64,000 nt of DNA from Rhodopseudomonas sp. BAL398 (GCF_033001325.1 NZ_CP133111.1:3984501-4048500), one strand, 5' to 3'; counted from the first letter of the stretch, positions 29,125 through 38,997 are shown. Notes: generated by a model not told the origin, from the sequence alone. Numbers and translations are program-made.

Positions 29125-29505
29125 TTACAACGTCGCGCCGGCCTTGTCGCGCTCGCTTGCGGAATCCCGCCCGAGCAGCCGCGGCGACTCGCTTCTCGCC
29201 GGCGTGGCGATGCTGGCGCGCAGATCGGCCAGCTGCGCCCGCGCCTCGGCCGCATCGGCCGCATGCCGTCTGGCGTCGCGGCGCCAATGCCGCTGCCTGA
29301 TCCAGGTCGCGATGCCGCCTGCCAGCACGCCGAGGATGGCCACCCCGATCACCAAAGCGAATAGCGGCAGGGTGACGCTTCCGGGCGTATCGCCGAGATT
29401 GAGCGGGTCGAACGCCACGGTGACCAGGTGTCGATTGGCGACCGCAAACACGATCAGGATGAGTCCGAGCGGCACCAGCACCAAGGCCATGAAGAATTTA
29501 TACAT
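29125..29505 (-). CDS. LapA-family (DUF1049) membrane protein
   Basis: The product is 126 aa. Two transmembrane helices (about residues 6-23 and 45-67) surround a short beta-rich loop, followed by a basic, Ala-rich coiled-coil-like tail. This is the YciS/LapA layout; E. coli LapA works with LapB in control of LPS synthesis, but the function in alphaproteobacteria is not established. The neighbours ihfB and trpF match the conserved order in this group. GAGGA precedes the ATG. Confidence 0.8.
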   Translation of the reverse strand: MYKFFMALVLVPLGLILIVFAVANRHLVTVAFDPLNLGDTPGSVTLPLFALVIGVAILGVLAGGIATWIRQRHWRRDARRHAADAAEARAQLADLRASIATPARSESPRLLGRDSASERDKAGATL

Positions 29506-29540
29506 GTCGTCCTCGCCTTGCCCCGCAATCGGGTTCCGCG

Positions 29541-29846
29541 CTAAGCGCCGGCGTCTGCGGCGCTCTGCTCGCGGTTCAGCCGTTCGCGCATTTCCTTGCC
29601 GGTCTTGAAGAACGGCACGCTCTTCTGGTCGACCGGCACATGAGCGCCGGTGCGCGGATTGCGGCCGGCGCGCGCGGGCCGATGCTTCACCGAGAACGCG
29701 CCGAAGCCGCGCAGTTCAACCCGGTCGCCCCGCGCCAGCGCCGCGACGATCTCGTCGAGAATCGCATTGACGATATTCTCCACGTCCCGCTGATACAGAT
29801 GCGGGTTGTGCTCGGCGATGCGCTGAACGAGTTCTGATTTGATCAT
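29541..29846 (-). CDS. ihfB: Integration host factor subunit beta
   Basis: The product is 101 aa. The DNA-bending family signature is clear: [28 protein letters not shown], with the Pro at the beta-arm tip. IHF works with sigma-54 activators, and rpoN and a sigma-54 element are also in this window. Its position downstream of rpsA and sppA is the usual one. Confidence 0.95.
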   Translation of the reverse strand: MIKSELVQRIAEHNPHLYQRDVENIVNAILDEIVAALARGDRVELRGFGAFSVKHRPARAGRNPRTGAHVPVDQKSVPFFKTGKEMRERLNREQSAADAGA

Positions 29847-30016
29847 CGAGAGATAAGTCCGTGCGTGCGGACCGCCATTTCCGTGAAAATACCCTGAACT
29901 GTCAAGACGCTAAATGAAATGAGCGGCGCTGGAAACGAGCCGAGACGCGCGGCGAAAACGCCTCCCGGCGCAGTGTGCGGTATCGCGCGCAAAGTTCCGC
30001 ACGCCATATCGCGGTA

Positions 30017-30991
30017 TCAGTTGGCCGCTTCGGGACGCCATAGGGCCAGCATCCCGTCCATGCCGAGACGGCCGACAGACTGCATTCCAGCCTGCTCGAT
30101 CCGCCGCGCCACCGTGCCGAGGCCGAGCGCATCGAATGCGATCGATGCCGTGGCGCGCAGAAACGTCAGATCGCCAAAGCGCGGCTCCAGCTTGTAGTCG
30201 CGCACCGGCAGATCGCTCTGCACCTTCTTCTCCGCGACCAGCCAGGCCACCGCGGTCTTCTCGTCGCCGAGCTGGTCGATCAGCTTCAGCCCGGCCGCCT
30301 GCCGGCCAGTGAACACCCGGCCGTCAGCGACGGCATTGAGCTGGGCGTCGTCCATGCCGCGGCGCTGCTGCACCAACCCGCGAAACCAGGCGTAGGAATC
30401 CTTCACCAGCGATTCCAGCGCGGCGCGGGCTTCGGGACTGGTCGGCTCAAAGCCATTGGGCGCCGCCTTCAGGGGCGACGATTTCACTTCCTCGACCTGG
30501 ACGCCGACGGTCTTCAGCAACCCGGTGAAATTCGGAAACTGGAACAGCACGCCGATCGACCCGACCAGCGAGCTCTGCTGCGCGACGATATGATCCGACG
30601 CCAGCGCGGCGATGTAGCCGCCCGAGGCCGCCAGGCCCTCGACCACCACCACCACCGGCTTCTTCGCCTTCAGCCGAACCAGCGCGTCATAGAGCTGCTC
30701 GGAACCGGCGGTGGTGCCGCCGGGCGAATTGATGTGCACGACCACCGCCGCCGCCGAGGATTTCCCCAGCCGCTCCAGCGCCTCGACCCGATCGGAATCG
30801 CTGCGGATCAATCCGTTGATATGAATCCGCGCGATCGAGCTCGACGCCAGCATGCCGGGTCCCGACGACGTCATCGACGCCCCGATCCCGACCACGGCGG
30901 CGATCGCCACCAGCACCGCGACGACGCGCCAGAAGGTCAGCTTGCGACGCATCCTGCGGCGATCGACGATCAGATCGGAATCAAACGACAT
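30017..30991 (-). CDS. sppA: Signal peptide peptidase SppA (36K type)
   Basis: The product is 324 aa. An N-terminal membrane anchor covers about residues 25-43 (VVAVLVAIAAVVGIGA). The S49 protease region has EGLAASGGYIAALASDHIVAQ with the catalytic Ser, and the Lys lies in the SSPLKAAPNGFEP segment. The ATG at 30991 has GGAGAA upstream; an earlier in-frame start would add nine residues. It degrades cleaved signal peptides in the inner membrane. Confidence 0.93.
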   Translation of the reverse strand: MSFDSDLIVDRRRMRRKLTFWRVVAVLVAIAAVVGIGASMTSSGPGMLASSSIARIHINGLIRSDSDRVEALERLGKSSAAAVVVHINSPGGTTAGSEQLYDALVRLKAKKPVVVVVEGLAASGGYIAALASDHIVAQQSSLVGSIGVLFQFPNFTGLLKTVGVQVEEVKSSPLKAAPNGFEPTSPEARAALESLVKDSYAWFRGLVQQRRGMDDAQLNAVADGRVFTGRQAAGLKLIDQLGDEKTAVAWLVAEKKVQSDLPVRDYKLEPRFGDLTFLRATASIAFDALGLGTVARRIEQAGMQSVGRLGMDGMLALWRPEAAN

Positions 30992-31166
30992 GGAATTCTC
31001 CGCTGAAGAGGCAGTCACGGTTTTCGATCGGGAATGTTGATTGATCGCGTCCAGAATACATCAATTGCAACCCAATATGAAGAAAACACTTCCTCGCCGC
31101 TCTTGGGAGGGGCGATTAGGAGAGGGATTTGGCGCGCCGATACAATGTAGAATTGCTCTCAATAAA

Positions 31167-31197
31167 AAAGGGCCCCGGCAATCTGCCGAGGCCCTGT
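31167..31197 (-). terminator. Intrinsic terminator after rpsA
   Basis: Read on the minus strand, AGGGCCTCGGCA pairs with TGCCGGGGCCCT over a 3-base loop and runs into TTTTTTA. It begins about 15 bases after the rpsA stop. Confidence 0.9.
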
Positions 31198-31212
31198 CGT
31201 GTTGGCGGTAGC

Positions 31213-32910
31213 TTACTTGTCGCGCTGCTTCAGCGCGGTGCCGAGAATGTCGCCCAAGGTCGCCCCCGAATCGGAGGAGCCGTATTGCGCGATGGCTTCC
31301 TTCTCTTCGGCGACTTCCAGAGCCTTGATCGAGACCTGGACCTTGCGGGCCTTCTTGTCGAACTGGATCACCCGCGCATCGACCTTTTCGCCGACGGCGA
31401 AACGTTCGGCGCGCTGATCGGAACGCTCACGCGCCAGTTCGGAGCGCTTGATGAAGGTGGCGAAGTCGGTGCCGATGATCTGCACATCGATGCCGCCTTC
31501 CTTCACGTCGAGCACTTCGCAGGTCACGATCGCGCCCTTCTTGACGTCGCCCGGCTCGGCGAAGGGGTCGCCTTCGAGCTGCTTGACGCCGAGCGAGATA
31601 CGCTCCTTCTCGACATCGACATCGAGGACGATGGCCTTGACCATGTCGCCCTTCTTGAAGTTGTCGATCACCTGCTCGCCCGGCTGTTTCCAGTCGAGGT
31701 CGGACAGATGGACCATGCCGTCGACTTCGCCGTCGAGGCCCAGGAACAGGCCGAATTCGGTCTTGTTCTTGACTTCGCCCTCGACGGTGGCGCCGACCGG
31801 ATACTTCTCGACGAACACTTCCCACGGATTGCGCATGGTCTGCTTGAGACCGAGCGAAATGCGGCGCTTGACCGAATCGACCTCGAGAACCTGCACTTCG
31901 ACTTCCTGCGAGGTCGAAACGATCTTGCCGGGGTGCATGTTCTTCTTGGTCCACGACATCTCCGAGACGTGGATCAGGCCTTCGATGCCCGGCTCCAGCT
32001 CGACGAACGCGCCGTAGTCGGTGATGTTGGTGACGCGGCCGGTGAAGCGCGCGTTCAGCGGGTACTTGGCCTCGATGCCCTGCCACGGATCGTCCAGCAA
32101 CTGCTTCATGCCGAGCGAAATGCGGTGGGTCTCGTGGTTGATCTTGATGATCTTGACCTTGACGGTCTGGCCGATGGTCAGCACCTCGGTCGGGTGATTG
32201 ACCCGGCGCCAGGCGATATCGGTGACGTGCAGCAGGCCGTCGATGCCGCCGAGATCCACGAACGCACCGTAATCGGTGATGTTCTTGACCACGCCGTCAA
32301 TGACCTGACCCTCTTCGAGGTTCTGCACCAGTTCCTGGCGCTGCTCGGCGCGGGTCTCTTCGAGAACCGTACGGCGCGACACCACGATGTTGCCCCGGCG
32401 GCGATCCATCTTGAGAATCTGGAACGGCTGCGAATTGTTCATCAAAGGCGCGACGTCGCGGATCGGGCGGATATCGACCTGGGAGCGGGGCAGGAAGGCG
32501 ACTGCGCCATCCAGATCGACGGTGAAGCCGCCCTTGACCTGGTTGAAGATGACGCCGTGGACCTTCTCGTTGTTGTTGAAGGCCTTTTCGAGCTTGCCCC
32601 AGCTTTCCTCGCGGCGCGCCTTGTCGCGCGACAGCACGGCTTCGCCGAGCGCATTCTCGATCCGGTCGAGAAACACTTCGACCTCGTCGCCGACCTTGAG
32701 TTCGCTGTCTTTGCCGGGGGCTGCGAATTCGCGCAATGCGACGCGGCCTTCGGTCTTCAGGCCGACGTCGATGACGGCCATGTCCTTTTCAATCGCAACA
32801 ACAATGCCCTTGATGACAGAGCTTTCCTGCAGATTGCCGCCGGCGAAGGACTCGTCGAGCATCGCGGCAAAATCGTCGCGGGAAGGATTATAGGAAGCAG
32901 TCGAAGCCAT
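31213..32910 (-). CDS. rpsA: 30S ribosomal protein S1
   Basis: The product is 565 aa with six S1 (OB-fold) repeats, several carrying a YGAFVDLGGIDGLLHVTD-type core. It binds mRNA and brings it to the 30S subunit. The ATG at 32910 (MASTASYNPSRDDF) has GGAGAAC upstream and matches the usual N-terminus of alphaproteobacterial S1. It follows cmk, the standard order. Confidence 0.98.
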   Translation of the reverse strand: MASTASYNPSRDDFAAMLDESFAGGNLQESSVIKGIVVAIEKDMAVIDVGLKTEGRVALREFAAPGKDSELKVGDEVEVFLDRIENALGEAVLSRDKARREESWGKLEKAFNNNEKVHGVIFNQVKGGFTVDLDGAVAFLPRSQVDIRPIRDVAPLMNNSQPFQILKMDRRRGNIVVSRRTVLEETRAEQRQELVQNLEEGQVIDGVVKNITDYGAFVDLGGIDGLLHVTDIAWRRVNHPTEVLTIGQTVKVKIIKINHETHRISLGMKQLLDDPWQGIEAKYPLNARFTGRVTNITDYGAFVELEPGIEGLIHVSEMSWTKKNMHPGKIVSTSQEVEVQVLEVDSVKRRISLGLKQTMRNPWEVFVEKYPVGATVEGEVKNKTEFGLFLGLDGEVDGMVHLSDLDWKQPGEQVIDNFKKGDMVKAIVLDVDVEKERISLGVKQLEGDPFAEPGDVKKGAIVTCEVLDVKEGGIDVQIIGTDFATFIKRSELARERSDQRAERFAVGEKVDARVIQFDKKARKVQVSIKALEVAEEKEAIAQYGSSDSGATLGDILGTALKQRDK

Positions 32911-33224
32911 TTGTTCTCCAGATGCGGGTATCGCCGGCCAGTCGGGTTGTTGGGCGGATCGAAGGTGAAGTGTCAGGGGTCCGCGAACCTGACGACCGCC
33001 CTGCAAAAGATTGCGGGAGCGGGCCGGCAGCATGCCTGCACGATCGATCCGGTGGTTCGAAAAGCTATTCCAGCAGTTGTCCGGTTATCCGAACGCGACG
33101 ATCGGCCCCGCAACCGAGGCCGAAGACCATCTTCGTTCAACACCATCTCTGCACAGACCTGGAGCGGGCTTTCCTCCAATGACGGCAGCGGTTTCGCTTG
33201 AGCACCCACCTTTGTGAGGAGACC
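32911..33224. other. 314-base rpsA leader / cmk-rpsA gap
   Basis: No protein or RNA gene can be supported here. The region should hold the rpsA promoter and leader on the minus strand. Short dyads are visible (for example GCAGGCATGCTGC near 33030) but none is long enough to name. Confidence 0.4.
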
Positions 33225-33863
33225 TCAAACCCGCAGCCGGCCCGCTCGAACAGCCTCGACAATGTCGATGGCGGCCCGGACGCCACCTTCTATATCCAAA
33301 TGCGAGTTGTCGAGCAAGTGCGCATCCGAAGCAGGCTTCAGCGGTGCGACGGCGCGGTTGCGGTCGCGTTCGTCGCGCTTGAGGATATCGGCGAGAATCT
33401 GCGCCTCGTCGGCGTCCTCGCCGCGCCCCTTGGCTTCCAGCGCTCGGCGCCGGGCGCGGATCTGCGGATCGGCCACGACGAAGATCTTCACATCGGCATG
33501 TGGACAGATCACGGTTCCGATGTCGCGACCGTCCAGCACCGCGCCGGGCGCCTCCATGGCAAATTGGCGTTGGAACGCAACCAGCGCCTCGCGCACTCGC
33601 GGGATCGCCGACACCACCGAGGCGGCCTCGCCGACGATCTGCGATTTCAGCGCCGGATCGCCGAATGTCTCCGGGGAGAGCGTCATCGCGACCTCGACCG
33701 CACAGGGCTCGTCGGTCAGATCGGCGCCGCGATCGAGCAGCGCCTTGGCGACCGCACGGTAGATCACCCCGGTATCGAGGTGACGAAAGCCGTAATGGTC
33801 CGCGAGCAGCCTGCCGAGCGTGCCCTTGCCGGAGGCGGCCGGTCCGTCGATGGCGATGATCAT
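33225..33863 (-). CDS. cmk: Cytidylate kinase
   Basis: The product is 212 aa and phosphorylates CMP and dCMP. The P-loop [13 protein letters not shown] is at residues ~5-17. [19 protein letters not shown] and the lid [19 protein letters not shown] are typical. The ATG at 33863 ([14 protein letters not shown]) sets the P-loop at the usual place; the long open frame upstream is not family-like. Confidence 0.96.
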   Translation of the reverse strand: MIIAIDGPAASGKGTLGRLLADHYGFRHLDTGVIYRAVAKALLDRGADLTDEPCAVEVAMTLSPETFGDPALKSQIVGEAASVVSAIPRVREALVAFQRQFAMEAPGAVLDGRDIGTVICPHADVKIFVVADPQIRARRRALEAKGRGEDADEAQILADILKRDERDRNRAVAPLKPASDAHLLDNSHLDIEGGVRAAIDIVEAVRAGRLRV

Positions 33864-34070
33864 GCTATTCCCGCTCTGCCATAGCTCCCAAGGGGCCACG
33901 GCGATCCGGCCCCCGACGGGCCGGCCCTCCTTCAACACCGCCGATCCCGATTTTTCAAGCCGGCCGCTGGTTGCAAGCGCCCGACCGGCTCTATAAACCG
34001 CCCGGTTCCGGAGACGCACGGGGCGCCGCAGTGCCGCCCTTGGTTGCGATCCGCCTGGTGAATTGTCGCG

Positions 34071-34742
34071 ATGGCCACACCCGCAATCGTCAAAAGCATT
34101 CTGCGCTCGGATGCATTCCAGACTGTCGTCAGCATTCCGATGGCGATCTATTATCAGATCGTGCTCTGGACCGGGCGGATCGACCGGCCGCGGCCGCCGA
34201 TCGAGGGGCCCTACATCCTGGCGATGTGGCATGGCCGCCTGATGATGCTGTCGATGCTGTGCGTGGAGCAAAAGCCGCTGATCGCGCTGATCAGCGCCCA
34301 CCGCGACGGCCGCCTGATCAGCAAGCTCGGCGTGCTGTTCGGGATCGAGACCGTGACCGGCTCGAGTTCCAAGGGCGGGATGCGCGCGGTCCGCGAGCTG
34401 ATGCGATTCGCCAGCTCCGGCCATTGCCTGTTCGTCACCCCGGACGGCCCGCGCGGGCCGCGGATGCATGCCAATGACGGCATCCTCGATCTGGCCCGGC
34501 TGACCGGGCTGCCGATCCTGCCGGCCAGTGTCGGTGCGCAACGCGCCAGGGTGTTCAACAGCTGGGACCGGCTGTTTCTGCCGCTGCCGTTTTCGAAATT
34601 CGTGGTTCGCTGGGGCGAGCCGATCATGGTCGACCCCGCCGAGGACCGCGACGCGGCCAGCGCCCGGCTCGCGGCGGCGCTGTCGGCGGTGCAGCGCGAC
34701 GCCGATCTGCTGTCCGGCCGGGTGCCGATCGAGCCGGCCTGA
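34071..34742 (+). CDS. DUF374 lysophospholipid acyltransferase family protein
   Basis: The product is 223 aa. It begins with a hydrophobic segment ([15 protein letters not shown]). A WHGR motif stands where acyltransferases have HxxxxD, then [13 protein letters not shown] and [10 protein letters not shown], the signature pieces of DUF374. Proteins of this family resemble glycerolipid acyltransferases and are membrane-associated; the acyl acceptor is unknown. It is divergent from cmk and convergent with aroA. Confidence 0.8.
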   Translation: MATPAIVKSILRSDAFQTVVSIPMAIYYQIVLWTGRIDRPRPPIEGPYILAMWHGRLMMLSMLCVEQKPLIALISAHRDGRLISKLGVLFGIETVTGSSSKGGMRAVRELMRFASSGHCLFVTPDGPRGPRMHANDGILDLARLTGLPILPASVGAQRARVFNSWDRLFLPLPFSKFVVRWGEPIMVDPAEDRDAASARLAAALSAVQRDADLLSGRVPIEPA

Positions 34743-34767
34743 GCGAGCCCGACAGGATTCGCCCCTG

Positions 34768-36105
34768 CTAAAAAAATTCCGCGCCGAGCCTGCGCATCAT
34801 CGGGATGAAATCCGGGAAGCTGGTGGCGATGAAGGCGGTATCGTCGACCTGCACCGGCTGCTCCGACGCCAGCCCCATCACCAGCGCCGACATCGCGATG
34901 CGATGGTCCATATGGGTGGCGACCAGGCCGCCGCCCGGAACGTGGCCTCGGCCCTCAACAATGAGGTCGTCGCCCTCGATCTCGACCGCGACGCCATTGA
35001 CCCGCAGCATCGCCGCGGTGGCCTCCAGCCGGTCGGATTCCTTGACCCGCAATTCCTTCAGCCCGCGCATCCGCGTGGTGCCCTCGGCAAAGGCAGCTGC
35101 CACCGCCAGCACCAGATATTCGTCGATCATCGACGGCGCGCGCTGCGGCGGCACATCGACGCCCTTCAGCTTCGAGGCCCGCACCCGGAACTGGGCCATC
35201 GGCTCGCCGGCATCGCCGCGGACCTCGCTCTCCTCGATCGAGGCGCCCATTTCGCGCAGGGTCTTGAACAGGCCGGTGCGCAGCGGATTGGTCATCACCT
35301 CGCTGAGCATGATATCGGAACCCGGCACGATCAACGCCGCCACCATCGGAAACGCCGCCGAGGACGGGTCGGCCGGCACCACCACCGGCGCGCCGCGCAA
35401 TTCCGGCTGGCCGGTCAGCGAGATCCGGCGGCCATGGGCGCCCTCCGGCTCGGACGTCAGCGCGGCGCCGAAATGGCGCAGCATCAGCTCGGTATGGTCG
35501 CGGCTGGCCTCGGTTTCGATCACCGTGGTGACGCCGGGCGCGGCCAGCCCGGCCAGCAGCACCGCCGACTTGATCTGCGCCGAGGCCACGGGGGTCTGGT
35601 AGCGAATCGGCAGCGGATCGCGGGCGCCGGCCAGGGTCAGCGGCAAACGACCACCGTCTCGGCTTTCGATGATTCGCGCCCCCATCAGTTCCAGCGGATC
35701 GACGATGCGGCGCATCGGCCGGCCGCGCAGCGACGAATCGCCATCGAACGTCGCCACGATCGGGCAGCCCGCCACCGCGCCCATCACCAGCCGGCAGCCG
35801 GTCCCGGAATTTCCGAAATCCAGCGGGGCGGCCGGCTGGGCGAAGCCCGCGACCCCAACGCCTTGAACCGTCCAGGCAAAATCGCCGGTGCGGGCGACCT
35901 GCGCGCCCAGCGCTTGCATGGCCTTGGCGGTATTGAGAACATCCTCGCCTTCGAGCAGGCCCGAAATCGCGGTTTCGCCGACCGCAAGCGCGCCGAGAAT
36001 CAAGGCGCGGTGCGAAATCGACTTGTCGCCGGGAACACGAGCGGCCCCGCTGAGGACGGCGCTGCGCCGTGCTTGCAGCGGCGTGGGGTGTGCGGAATTG
36101 GTCAA
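34768..36105 (-). CDS. aroA: 3-phosphoshikimate 1-carboxyvinyltransferase (class II-like)
   Basis: The product is 445 aa, step six of the shikimate pathway. Class II-type motifs are visible: [22 protein letters not shown] and the NPLRTG loop. The loop that reads GNAATG in glyphosate-tolerant CP4 reads GNSGTG here, so Gly is kept at the key position. The start is TTG at 36105 with AAAGGAA seven bases upstream; no ATG or GTG is close enough to give the normal N-terminus. It is divergent from the TIGR02300 gene. Confidence 0.95.
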   Translation of the reverse strand: MTNSAHPTPLQARRSAVLSGAARVPGDKSISHRALILGALAVGETAISGLLEGEDVLNTAKAMQALGAQVARTGDFAWTVQGVGVAGFAQPAAPLDFGNSGTGCRLVMGAVAGCPIVATFDGDSSLRGRPMRRIVDPLELMGARIIESRDGGRLPLTLAGARDPLPIRYQTPVASAQIKSAVLLAGLAAPGVTTVIETEASRDHTELMLRHFGAALTSEPEGAHGRRISLTGQPELRGAPVVVPADPSSAAFPMVAALIVPGSDIMLSEVMTNPLRTGLFKTLREMGASIEESEVRGDAGEPMAQFRVRASKLKGVDVPPQRAPSMIDEYLVLAVAAAFAEGTTRMRGLKELRVKESDRLEATAAMLRVNGVAVEIEGDDLIVEGRGHVPGGGLVATHMDHRIAMSALVMGLASEQPVQVDDTAFIATSFPDFIPMMRRLGAEFF

Positions 36106-36251
36106 GATTGGGTTCCTTTGCGCGCTCGAGCGGGATCGCCAAGGGCCGCGCGCATCACGCTGCAGGCCATCGCGCGCACAGCGCTATTGACAGCAGCGTA
36201 GCAACTAGCCAAGTGAAGCACCGTTTTTCTAGAATTCCCAGGATTGCACAA

Positions 36252-36683
36252 GTGGCCAAATCCGATCTCGGAACCAAGCGAATTTGCCCGACCACGGGTA
36301 AAAAGTTTTACGACCTCAATAAGAGTCCCGTGATCTCTCCCTATACCGGCGAGGTGGTGCCGATTGCGCCGGTACCGCCGCCGCGGACCCGCGCCGACGC
36401 GGCGTCCCGCGCCGCCGCAGCGGCATCCGCCGCATCGGCCGCCGAGACGCCCGAGGCGGCCGAGGCCGATGCCGAGGAATTGGTGCCGCTGGAAGAAGCC
36501 GATGCCGAGGAAAAGACCGGCAAGGTCAAGGCCGTGGTCCCTGAATCGGAAGACGATATTGAGATCGACGACAACATCGAGGACGATGACGACGACGATT
36601 CGACCTTCATCGCCGACGACGAAGAGAGCGATGATGACGTGACCGACATCATTGGTGACGTTTCAGGTGATGAGGAGACTTGA
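36252..36683 (+). CDS. TIGR02300 family protein with acidic tail
   Basis: The product is 143 aa. The N-terminus AKSDLGTKRICPTTGKKFYDL, with FYDLN and SPYTGE, is the family signature and resembles a half zinc-ribbon. The middle is Ala-rich and the last ~45 residues are strongly acidic (runs of Asp). The start is GTG at 36252 with AGGA upstream. The family is confined to alphaproteobacteria and has no known function. It is followed by tRNA-Ala. Confidence 0.85.
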   Translation: MAKSDLGTKRICPTTGKKFYDLNKSPVISPYTGEVVPIAPVPPPRTRADAASRAAAAASAASAAETPEAAEADAEELVPLEEADAEEKTGKVKAVVPESEDDIEIDDNIEDDDDDDSTFIADDEESDDDVTDIIGDVSGDEET

Positions 36684-36751
36684 GGTCTGCCCTGATATGT
36701 GTTCAGGGTGCTGCCCGCGCGCCGACTGATTTGCCGACGCGCGAAAGTTAC

Positions 36752-36827
<76 letters not shown>

Positions 36828-37220
36828 GCCTTCGCTGGCTTCGCCAGCTTCGGCTCGGCGAGCCGGAAGCCCTCTCGAGGGCGAAGGCAGCGAAGGCTGC
36901 CGCGGCGTAGCCCGCAGGGCGAAGCCGGGCCGGTCAAGTTCAGCCAAATTCCTCCACACTTCGCCAGCTTCGGTTCGGCAAGCCGGAAACCCTCTCGAGC
37001 GCGAAGGCAGCGAAGGCTGCCGCGGCGTAGCCCGCAGAGCGAAGCCGGGCCGGTCAAGTTCAGCCAAATTCCTCCACACTTCGCCAGCTTCGGCTCGGCA
37101 AGCCGGAAGCCCTCTCGAGAGCGAAGGCAGCGAAGGCTGCCGCGGCGTAGCCCGCAGGGCGAAGCCGGGCCGGTCAAATTCATCCAAATCCCGCAACGCT
37201 TCGCCAGCTTCGGCTCGGCA
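36828..37220. repeat. 120-bp tandem repeat behind tRNA-Ala
   Basis: Three full copies (36841-36960, 36961-37080, 37081-37200) and a ~20-base fourth are present, with only a few differences between copies. A related lead-in (GCCTTCGCTGGCT) begins at the base after the tRNA CCA. Each unit holds inverted pieces such as GCCTTCGCT/AGCGAAGGC. The period is a multiple of three, so long open frames appear on both strands; I regard them as artefacts. With the flanking bases this fills the 427-base gap before the GIY-YIG gene. Confidence 0.92.
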
Positions 37221-37254
37221 ATCCTGATTCGGCGATTTGATTCGGCTCGGCCCG

Positions 37255-37491
37255 ATGAAATACGTCTACATCCTTGAAAGTCTTGAATCAGAGCATTTCT
37301 ATATCGGCATCGCCGATGATCTCCGCGCGCGACTGGCCAAGCACAATGCCGGCGAGGTGTCACACACTTCAAAATTCAAGCCGTGGCGGCTGAAAACCTA
37401 TGTCGCTTTCAGCGACCGACAGAAGGCCTTCGCCTTCGAGAAATATCTCAAATCCGCGTCAGGCCGGGCATTTGCCAAGAAGCGGCTTTGA
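37255..37491 (+). CDS. GIY-YIG domain endonuclease-like protein
   Basis: The product is 78 aa, a single GIY-YIG (UvrC N-terminal-like, YhbQ-type) domain. YVYILES stands for the GIY strand, FYIGIADDLRARLAKHN for the YIG strand and catalytic Arg region, and EKYLKS carries the metal-binding Glu. Small proteins of this type are common in alphaproteobacteria, are often near repeats, and have no settled function. It lies directly behind the tandem repeat and a tRNA gene. Confidence 0.85.
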   Translation: MKYVYILESLESEHFYIGIADDLRARLAKHNAGEVSHTSKFKPWRLKTYVAFSDRQKAFAFEKYLKSASGRAFAKKRL

Positions 37492-37539
37492 CGGATAAGT
37501 TTCGCGGCGATTCCTCCAAGCTTCACAAAGAAAGCGTTC

Positions 37540-38745
37540 ATGACCTCTGACACTCCCCCCGGCGCAATGGCCGGATTGCGCGTGATCGATCTGACTCGCG
37601 TGCTCGGCGGCCCCTATTGCACCCAGATTCTCGCCGATCACGGCGCCGACGTCATCAAGGTCGAACCGCCGGCCGGCGACGAGGTGCGCGACTGGGGCCC
37701 TCCGTTCCATGGCGACGACGCGGCCTATTTCATCGGCATCAACCGCAACAAGCGCTCAATCGGGCTCGATCTGGCCTCCCCCGGCGGGCGCACCGTGCTG
37801 TTCAAGATGCTGGAGAACGCCGACGTCCTGATCGAGAATTTCAAACCCGGTACGCTCGACAAATGGGGCCTGGGCAATGACGTGGTGCGGGAGAAGTTTC
37901 CCCGCCTGGTGCATTGCCGGATTTCCGGCTTCGGCGGCGACGGCCCGCGCGGCGGCAATCCGGGCTATGACGCCATCATCCAGGCGATGACCGGAATGAT
38001 CGCCGCCACCGGCTCGCAAGCCAGCGGCCCGACCCGAATCGGCGTACCCCTGGTCGACATCACCACCGGGCTCTATGCGGCGATCGGCATCCTGATGGCG
38101 CTGGCCGAGCGGCACAAATCCGGCAAGGGGCAGTTCCTCGAGACCACGCTGTACGAGACTGGGCTGGCCATCATGCATCCGCATGCGGCGAATTATTTCC
38201 TGCACGGCAAGCCGCCGGCGCTGACCGGCAATGAGCACCCCAATCTGGTGCCCTATGCGATCTTTCCGACCCGGACCGACAATATCTTCATCGGCGTCGG
38301 CAATGACGGCACCTTCCGCAAGCTGGCCAAGGAGATCGGCAAACCCGAACTCGGCACCGATCCGCGCTTTGCCCGCAACAAGGACCGCATCGCCAACCGT
38401 GAGGCGTTGCGCGCCGAGCTGGCCGCGGTGTTCAGCCAGCACGACGCCGAACCGCTCTGTGACCGGTTGCTCGCCGCCGGCCTGCCGGCCGGCCCGGTGC
38501 AGTCGATCGACAAGGCGCTGACCAGCGCCCACACCGCCCATCGCGGCGACGTGGTCGAGCAGGATTGGTACCGGGGCGTCGCCTCGCCGATCCGGTTCGA
38601 GCGCAGCAAGGCGTCGTTGCGCAGCCTGCCGCCGAAATTCAGCGAGCACGCCAGCGCGGTGCTGGGCGAGTTCGGCTATTCGGACGCCGACATCAAGGCG
38701 CTAGTTGCCGACGGCGTCGTCAGCGGGCCGCAGCGCAAATCCTGA
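37540..38745 (+). CDS. CaiB/BaiF-type CoA-transferase family III
   Basis: The product is 401 aa. It has GLRVIDLTRVLGGPYCTQILADHGADVIKVE at the N-terminus, NRNKRSIGLDL, and VPLVDITTGLYAA with the conserved Asp expected to carry the CoA-thioester intermediate. It moves CoA between carboxylic acids; neither acid nor pathway can be told from the neighbours. It stands alone between the GIY-YIG gene and ugpB. Confidence 0.88.
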   Translation: MTSDTPPGAMAGLRVIDLTRVLGGPYCTQILADHGADVIKVEPPAGDEVRDWGPPFHGDDAAYFIGINRNKRSIGLDLASPGGRTVLFKMLENADVLIENFKPGTLDKWGLGNDVVREKFPRLVHCRISGFGGDGPRGGNPGYDAIIQAMTGMIAATGSQASGPTRIGVPLVDITTGLYAAIGILMALAERHKSGKGQFLETTLYETGLAIMHPHAANYFLHGKPPALTGNEHPNLVPYAIFPTRTDNIFIGVGNDGTFRKLAKEIGKPELGTDPRFARNKDRIANREALRAELAAVFSQHDAEPLCDRLLAAGLPAGPVQSIDKALTSAHTAHRGDVVEQDWYRGVASPIRFERSKASLRSLPPKFSEHASAVLGEFGYSDADIKALVADGVVSGPQRKS

Positions 38746-38928
38746 GCGCCGGCTGAGCCCAGCCGGGCTTGCCAATACGGTGCCGCGCAGTGACTGACGC
38801 GGCACCGATCGGGTGTTGCCGCACTGCGCTCGCCGCGGTGCGGATGCCGCGCCGCGCCCCGGCCCAGTTTGCGCTTTTTTGCGGCAGCCTTTCGCCGACG
38901 CTTTCCCGTCGGCCTTTCGTCGCTTATA

Positions 38929-38946
38929 CGGTCATGTGCCCGTCAT
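38929..38946 (+). promoter_or_regulatory. Pho box upstream of ugpB
   Basis: CGGTCAT (38929-38935), a 4-base spacer and CCGTCAT (38940-38946) match the PhoB consensus of two CTGTCAT repeats spaced by four, each with one mismatch. It lies 52 bases before the ugpB ATG. The ugp system imports glycerol-3-phosphate, a known Pho regulon target, so function and site agree. Confidence 0.7.
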
Positions 38947-38997
38947 CCCGCGCTGCTACCGCGCCAATGACAATGACGGCCCAACCGGGAGATTCTG

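Noticed and set aside
31129-33201. 690-codon open frame on the plus strand
   Set aside because: It lies antisense to rpsA, which has six clear S1 domains; the open frame is a by-product of GC-rich codon bias.
36841-37200. Possible CRISPR array
   Set aside because: The whole 120-bp unit is repeated, with no unique spacers and no cas genes nearby.
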